Origin: Polyangiaceae bacterium
GTDB taxonomy: Bacteria > Myxococcota_A > Polyangia > Polyangiales > Polyangiaceae
Direction: 5' to 3'
Length of the DNA stretch: 64,000 nucleotides
Assembly: GCA_016719945.1 (NCBI GenBank)
Contig: JADJYE010000010.1
Coordinates: 1-64,000 of the forward strand
Shown in pieces: positions 59,663-64,000 of the stretch. The notes beneath the pieces are model-generated. The model was not told the origin of the DNA. It was given only the letters and a program-made list of their open reading frames with translations, and made no database searches. A program made the translations under genes and the position numbers. Within the stretch, counting starts at the first letter, position 1, and each line of letters opens with the position of its first letter.

Positions 59663-61393
59663 GTGGACCCATCGCCCCGCTCCTGGGAGCTCGCCGACTC
59701 GCCTGAGGTCGACGAGCTCCAGCTGCTCGGCGCGTTCACCTCGGTCCCGACCGTCTGCGTCCCGTCCGGAGGCACCGTCGATCTCGAGCTCGCGCGCGAG
59801 CGCCTCGGCCCTGCGACCTGGGCGCTCGTCCGGCCGCCGATGACTGCCACGAGCGGCGCCTGCTGCCTGACGCTGCTCGAGCCCGCCGCGACCCCGACCG
59901 CCGAGCTGGAGGCCGCGGTCTCGTGCGCCGGCGCCTTGCTCGGGCTCTCCGCTGCGCGCTTCACGGGCGACCTGCCCGCGGCCGTACGTGCCGGCGCGGC
60001 CTCGGGCGCCGATGAGGCCCTGTGCCGGCTCACGCGCGCGGCGGGCCTCGAGCTCGGGCCTCCATCGTTCGAGCGCTTGGCGGTCGTCTGCGCGCACCTC
60101 GCCGCGCGAGCGCCGAGCGCGCCGCTCTTGATCCAAGGCCTCATCGCACCCCGGCGGTTCGCGAGCTTGGCCACCCGTGATCAACGGACCGGGCTCGGGC
60201 CCTGTCGGCTGGCTCTGTCCACGAACCCTTGCGCCGCGCTCGACGGCAGGCTTCCGCAGCGGTTGCCCGCCGAGCTCGAGGGCCTGGCGACGGAGGCGCG
60301 TGGGCGGCTCGTCGAGCTCGCCACACGGCTCGAGCTCGAGCTCGGACGCCCCGCGCGCGCCGCGATCGAGCTCGACGACGCGGGCCCTCGGCTGGTCGCG
60401 GTGCACGCGCTCAGGCGCTCTGGGCTCGTCGCCTTCGGTCTCGTTCACGACCTCATTCGCGGTGGGCTCCCCGTAGAGCGCGCGCTGAAGCTCATTGGCC
60501 ACGAGGACGTGCTCGCCGCCGTGCAGCTCCGCATCGACGCCTCGCCGGACGACCCTCCCGTGATCGGCACCGCCGCCGGCACGGGTATCGCCGAGGGGCG
60601 CGTCTGTCTGACCCCGCGCGCCGCGCTCGAGCTCTCGTCCGCAGGCCTCCCGCCGATCCTCTTCGTGCACGACATCGAGCCAGAAGATCTGGACGCCATG
60701 CGCGCGAGCGCCGGCGTGGTCGCGGTACACGGAGGGTTGACCGGCGAGGCGGCGGTCGTCGCCCGTGGGCTGGGCAAGCCGTGCGTCGCGAGCGGGGCCG
60801 CGCTCTCCGTAGGTTCACACGAGGTCCGCTTCTCCGATCGAGGCACGCTGCGCGAAGGCCAGCGCGTCACCATCGACGGGTCGACCGGCGCGATCGCGCG
60901 GGGCGCCCACCCGCGATCGATGCCCGCTCCGAGCGCGGCGGTCGCGTTCGTGCTCTCGCTCCTCAGCGAGGCCTCGAGCGACGTCGTGGCCGCGGTCGAT
61001 CACCCCGCGCACGTCACGACGGCGACGCGCCTCGGCGCGCGGCGCCTGATCGTGGCCCGCCCCGAGGCCGTCCTGCTCGACGCCGCAGAAGGCGGGCCAG
61101 AGGCCGTGGCGGCGGCGCTGCGAGCGATCTTCGAAGCCGCGAGCGGGCAGGTCGATCGCGTGTATGTCGTCCCGCCCGCCCCGGGTGTGGCGCTGCCGGC
61201 GCCGTTCGCCCGGCGCGTCGAGGACGCCGACGCGCGCGCCTTCGTCGCCGCCGCGCTACAGGCCGGCGAAGCCGCCGGAGTGCGCGTCGTGCTCGGTGAA
61301 GAGGCCACGGCGGCGGCCGGCGCGTCGTGCCGGCCCGAAGCGGTGCTCGCCGCGCGGATCCGCGCCGCGCAGCCTGCCAGACCTTCGTCGTAG
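59663..61393 (+). CDS. PEP-utiliser (PPDK-like) protein with altered phosphohistidine site
   Basis: 576 residues from GTG 59663. Residues ~340-385 (DIEPEDLDAMRASAGVVAVHGGLTGEAAVVARGLGKPCV) clearly align with the swivelling phosphohistidine domain of pyruvate phosphate dikinase/PEP-utilising enzymes, whose motif is GGMTSHAAVVARGMGKPCV. Here the catalytic S-H is G361-E362. There is no ATP-grasp domain and the C-terminal part is too short for the TIM barrel. The N-terminal 250 residues are helical and match the PPDK connector region loosely. Probably a non-catalytic relative with regulatory or binding function. Confidence 0.7.
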   Translation: MDPSPRSWELADSPEVDELQLLGAFTSVPTVCVPSGGTVDLELARERLGPATWALVRPPMTATSGACCLTLLEPAATPTAELEAAVSCAGALLGLSAARFTGDLPAAVRAGAASGADEALCRLTRAAGLELGPPSFERLAVVCAHLAARAPSAPLLIQGLIAPRRFASLATRDQRTGLGPCRLALSTNPCAALDGRLPQRLPAELEGLATEARGRLVELATRLELELGRPARAAIELDDAGPRLVAVHALRRSGLVAFGLVHDLIRGGLPVERALKLIGHEDVLAAVQLRIDASPDDPPVIGTAAGTGIAEGRVCLTPRAALELSSAGLPPILFVHDIEPEDLDAMRASAGVVAVHGGLTGEAAVVARGLGKPCVASGAALSVGSHEVRFSDRGTLREGQRVTIDGSTGAIARGAHPRSMPAPSAAVAFVLSLLSEASSDVVAAVDHPAHVTTATRLGARRLIVARPEAVLLDAAEGGPEAVAAALRAIFEAASGQVDRVYVVPPAPGVALPAPFARRVEDADARAFVAAALQAGEAAGVRVVLGEEATAAAGASCRPEAVLAARIRAAQPARPSS

Positions 61394-61463
61394 GCCCGCG
61401 CGGCGGCGGCGCCGCGATCGTCGGCGACTTTACAGGGGGGACGTGGCGTTGCACGCTAGCGGC

Positions 61464-62180
61464 ATGGGCATCTTCGACCGCATGGGCCGGGTCATCTCCA
61501 GCAACGTCAACGCCCTGCTCGACAAGGCAGAAGATCCGCAGAAGTCCATCGACCTGCTCGTCGATGAGATGAAGGAGCAGGTCCGTGCCGCGCGCAAGGA
61601 GCTGGTCGACGCGCTGGCCGCCGAGAAGGTCCTGCGCAAGAAGGTCGAAGATATCGACGTCGAGGTCGACAAGTGGGACCGTCGCGCGGAGCTGGCGCTC
61701 CGCGCGGACGACGAGAAGCTCGCGCGCGAGGCGCTCATGCAGAAGAAGCGCGTCGTCGGCGAGCGAGATCGCGCGGAGGCGATGCGCGCCGAGCAGCGCG
61801 CCGCGGCGCTGAACATGAAGACCGAGCTCGAGCGTATGGAGGCGAAGCAGCAGGAGTACGAGTCCAGGAAGGGCACGCTCGCCACGCAGGTGAAGCAGGC
61901 GAAGGCCGGCGGCGGCGCAGAGTCCCTCGGCGCGAAGCCCGGGGGGACCGCCTTCGACGAGTTCCGCCGGATGGAGGCGAAGATCGAGTCGCACGCAGAC
62001 CACGTCGCTGCGTCTCGTGAGGTCGATGACGCGCTCGGCAAGGGTCCCAGCGAGGTCGACCTCGAGGCGAAGTTCCGCCGCCTCGAGGGCAAGTCGATGC
62101 CCGGCGAGCCGGCGACCGGGTCCCCCGAGATCGACGACGAGATCGCGAAGCTGAAGAAGAAGATCCGCATCGGCTCCTGA
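61464..62180 (+). CDS. pspA: PspA/IM30-family membrane-stress protein
   Basis: 238 residues. MGIFDRMGRVISSNVNALLDKAEDPQKSIDLLVDEMKEQV is the PspA/Vipp1 N-terminus; the rest is a long coiled coil rich in Glu/Lys/Arg/Ala. Such proteins form ESCRT-III-like polymers that protect the inner membrane. No pspF or pspBC neighbour. Eight bp separate it from the next gene, so they are probably one operon. Confidence 0.9.
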   Translation: MGIFDRMGRVISSNVNALLDKAEDPQKSIDLLVDEMKEQVRAARKELVDALAAEKVLRKKVEDIDVEVDKWDRRAELALRADDEKLAREALMQKKRVVGERDRAEAMRAEQRAAALNMKTELERMEAKQQEYESRKGTLATQVKQAKAGGGAESLGAKPGGTAFDEFRRMEAKIESHADHVAASREVDDALGKGPSEVDLEAKFRRLEGKSMPGEPATGSPEIDDEIAKLKKKIRIGS

Positions 62181-62188
62181 TCGAAAGC

Positions 62189-63193
62189 ATGTCGGCCCCC
62201 GCCATCTCGACCGACGACGCGCCGATCCAGGCGGCGGTCCTCTCCTTGCGCCTCGCGACCTCGGGCCTCGCTCCGGGGTCCGCCGGGCGCCTGCGCGACA
62301 TCGCGAGCGAGGCCGAGGCGCAGGGGGCCACGCTCTGCGCGTTCGGTCCGTTCGAGGTCTGCCTCGCCTTCACCGACATCGAGGAGGCCGCAGCGTTCGC
62401 GGCTCACATCGTCGCCGCGAAGGGCGAGCTGCCACGCGCAGGGTTGTCGGTCGGCGATCTCACCCCCTACCTGCCAGGTGAGGGCTTCGTGAGGTTGTCG
62501 TTCGGCGCGCCCATCGTGGTCGCCACGGCGCTCGCGCGCCTCGCGCAGCCCGGCGAGATCATCGTCGACGCGGCCACCGCCGAGGGCCGCCTGCCCACCA
62601 TCGGGCCCGAGCGCTCGGTCACCCTCGGCGGAAAGCCGCGCGTCGCGTACGCCCTCGACACGTCTTCGTTCGGCTCGACCGACGACTCCCTCGATCTCGC
62701 CTCGACCCACGAGACGATCGCCGCACCCTCTCCAGACGCCGACTCGTCCGTCGGGCGCGAGATGTTGGAGCTCGCGCGGGAGGCCCTCACCAAGACGCAC
62801 GAAGTGAGCCTCGATCGCGCGATCGCGGAGCTCAACCTGACGGACGAGCACGCCGACGTCGTCGAGCGGCTCGCGGGCGTGCTCGCCATGACCCGCGGCG
62901 CAAAAGAGGAGGGGCTGCGCGTCTTGCGCCGCGCCGCCGAGGGCGAGCAGCGCGACGACAGGCGCGCGCGCGCGGTGCTCGCCTACGCGATCGGCGTGGC
63001 CGGCGCGGGGCGCCACGACGACGCGCTGCTCGAGGCGCTCTCGGCCCTGGCGATCACGCGCGCGCGCGGCGATCGCAGCGGCGAGAAGGCGTGCGCGCGG
63101 TTCCTCGCCCAGCTCTCCTTCTCGACCGGTCAGGCCGAGGCCGCCAGCGCGTGGGAGCACGTGGCTCAGGCCGCCGATCCTGTCGAGGGTTGA
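62189..63193 (+). CDS. Degenerate nucleotide-cyclase-like domain with helical repeats
   Basis: 334 residues. Residues ~12-155 (AAVLSLRLATSG, TLCAFGPFEVCLAFTDIEEAAAFA, AGLSVGDLTP, VVATALARLAQPGEIIVDAATAE) follow the class III cyclase fold in order, but metal-binding Asp and catalytic Asn/Arg are missing. The C-terminal ~150 residues are helical, TPR-like. Likely a non-catalytic sensor or partner of PspA. This is a fold guess from pattern. Confidence 0.5.
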   Translation: MSAPAISTDDAPIQAAVLSLRLATSGLAPGSAGRLRDIASEAEAQGATLCAFGPFEVCLAFTDIEEAAAFAAHIVAAKGELPRAGLSVGDLTPYLPGEGFVRLSFGAPIVVATALARLAQPGEIIVDAATAEGRLPTIGPERSVTLGGKPRVAYALDTSSFGSTDDSLDLASTHETIAAPSPDADSSVGREMLELAREALTKTHEVSLDRAIAELNLTDEHADVVERLAGVLAMTRGAKEEGLRVLRRAAEGEQRDDRRARAVLAYAIGVAGAGRHDDALLEALSALAITRARGDRSGEKACARFLAQLSFSTGQAEAASAWEHVAQAADPVEG

Positions 63194-63223
63194 CCGCCCC
63201 GACCTTTGCGATAAACAGCGCCC

Positions 63224-63982
63224 ATGTCAGCCGAGCCGAGCGTCAGCGGATCGAACGAAGCGCCGGCTCGGCCCCGCCTTCAGCCGTGGATGAAGGTCGC
63301 GCTCGCGGTGACCGCGCTGTGCTTCGCGGGCGCCGGCGCTTGGTACTTCGTCAACGAGCCGAAGGTGCAGCGCACCGCGCCGGGCATCGACCTGCGCCAC
63401 CAGGCTGCCGGCGTGCGCCTGCGCAAGGCGCAGAACGTCTCCCCCACGGAGGAGTACCCGGGCCCTGACGGTAAGGTCGTCTATCTGACCCAAGAACAGT
63501 TCCGCGTGGCCAACGCGGCCGCGTCGCTCCCGCTGCCCGGCTACGATCGGCAGCTCGCCGCCGCCCTCGCCATCGAAGACCCCGACGCCCGCGCGAAGAA
63601 GCTCGTCGAGATCGTCGAGAGCCCACCTCGGGGAGAAGAGGGTGACGCGACCGTGCTCTCGCTCTGGGCGCTGGTCATCGGAGCGCTCGCTGCGCCACCG
63701 CAGACCGCGGTCCAGAAGGAAGGCCGCGCTCGCGTCGACGCGGCGATCGGGTGCCGCTTCGTACCTCGCGCGAAGTCGCTCATGCCCATCCCCAAGTGCG
63801 CATCTCCCGCGACGCTCGTTCCCGCCTACGTCATGGCGGGCGTCGGCGCCGCGCCGCTCGTGCTCGTGCTCGGTGCGGCCCTCGTGCGCCGCAAGAGGCC
63901 CGCGGCCCCCGCTCCGTCCGATGCTCGCAAGCGCGCGAAGCGGCGCCGCGCCGACGGCGACGCCGCGCTCGACGCGAGCTGA
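63224..63982 (+). CDS. Membrane protein of unknown function
   Basis: 252 residues. Membrane helix at ~24-43 (VALAVTALCFAGAGAWYFV) and a second near ~205-225 (VPAYVMAGVGAAPLVLVLGAALV) flank a periplasmic domain with two Cys. The tail is Lys/Arg/Ala-rich. No family recognised. Third gene of the pspA-containing run, 30 bp after the previous stop. Confidence 0.55.
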   Translation: MSAEPSVSGSNEAPARPRLQPWMKVALAVTALCFAGAGAWYFVNEPKVQRTAPGIDLRHQAAGVRLRKAQNVSPTEEYPGPDGKVVYLTQEQFRVANAAASLPLPGYDRQLAAALAIEDPDARAKKLVEIVESPPRGEEGDATVLSLWALVIGALAAPPQTAVQKEGRARVDAAIGCRFVPRAKSLMPIPKCASPATLVPAYVMAGVGAAPLVLVLGAALVRRKRPAAPAPSDARKRAKRRRADGDAALDAS

Positions 63983-64000
63983 GCCCACGCTCGGGCAAGC

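Overview
The window is GC-rich bacterial DNA that looks like a myxobacterium (Myxococcota, probably class Polyangia). This is inferred from gene content: MopE-type Cys/Asp repeats, tandem DUF4215-like disulfide repeats, more than a dozen lipoproteins with Gly-rich or Ala/Pro-rich linkers after the lipobox, FGE-sulfatase and GYF-like proteins, ECF sigma/anti-sigma pairs and a cytochrome b558-type succinate dehydrogenase. No rRNA or CRISPR array was seen; the one tRNA is tRNA-Gln(TTG). Single-base frameshifts break at least five otherwise well conserved reading frames, and the first 260 bases are worse, so part of the 'damage' may be consensus error.

Layout. 1-10 kb: secreted proteins (MopE-like protein, Gly/Pro-repeat lipoprotein, cupin dioxygenase, 1,464-residue lipoprotein metalloprotease, DUF4215/PPC protein). 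10-14.6 kb: a radical SAM/lipoprotein pair, a divergent mannan-binding-lectin lipoprotein, an FAD oxidoreductase and a zinc-ribbon membrane protein. 14.6-21.5 kb: mutM, a RAYT-like transposase with hairpin repeats, an MNT/HEPN toxin-antitoxin pair, FGE and GYF proteins, tRNA-Gln. 21.5-26 kb: a rearranged gpmI locus with two lipoproteins lying between gpmI pieces. 26-34 kb: orphan Tae4-like amidase, ECF sigma operon, PH-domain protein, sdhCAB. 34-41 kb: four-helix-bundle gene between two repeat copies, FadL porin, DsbA-like lipoprotein, DEDDh exonuclease, folK. 42-51 kb: divergent gshB/ggt, AraC/SDR pair, msrPQ, alpha/beta-hydrolase lipoprotein, sodB (a thiol, methionine and superoxide redox neighbourhood). 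51-64 kb: ECF sigma/anti-sigma, PhaR-like regulator, a PDZ-NuoH-like fusion with two zinc-ribbon partners, a catalytically altered PEP-utiliser domain protein and pspA.

The most unusual signal is structural. Three accessory modules (lipoproteins at 22.2-24.1 kb, AraC/SDR at 44.9-46.65 kb, hydrolase at 48.5-50.2 kb) are each bracketed by direct repeats that copy part of a neighbouring gene, in two cases its exact 3' end. A fourth, weaker case surrounds the RAYT gene. This looks like repeated insertion behind gene 3' ends with duplication of the end, either att-like repeats or additive recombination. In addition, a dispersed repeat family beginning CTAGGGGGGTGT follows directly on stop codons at four places.
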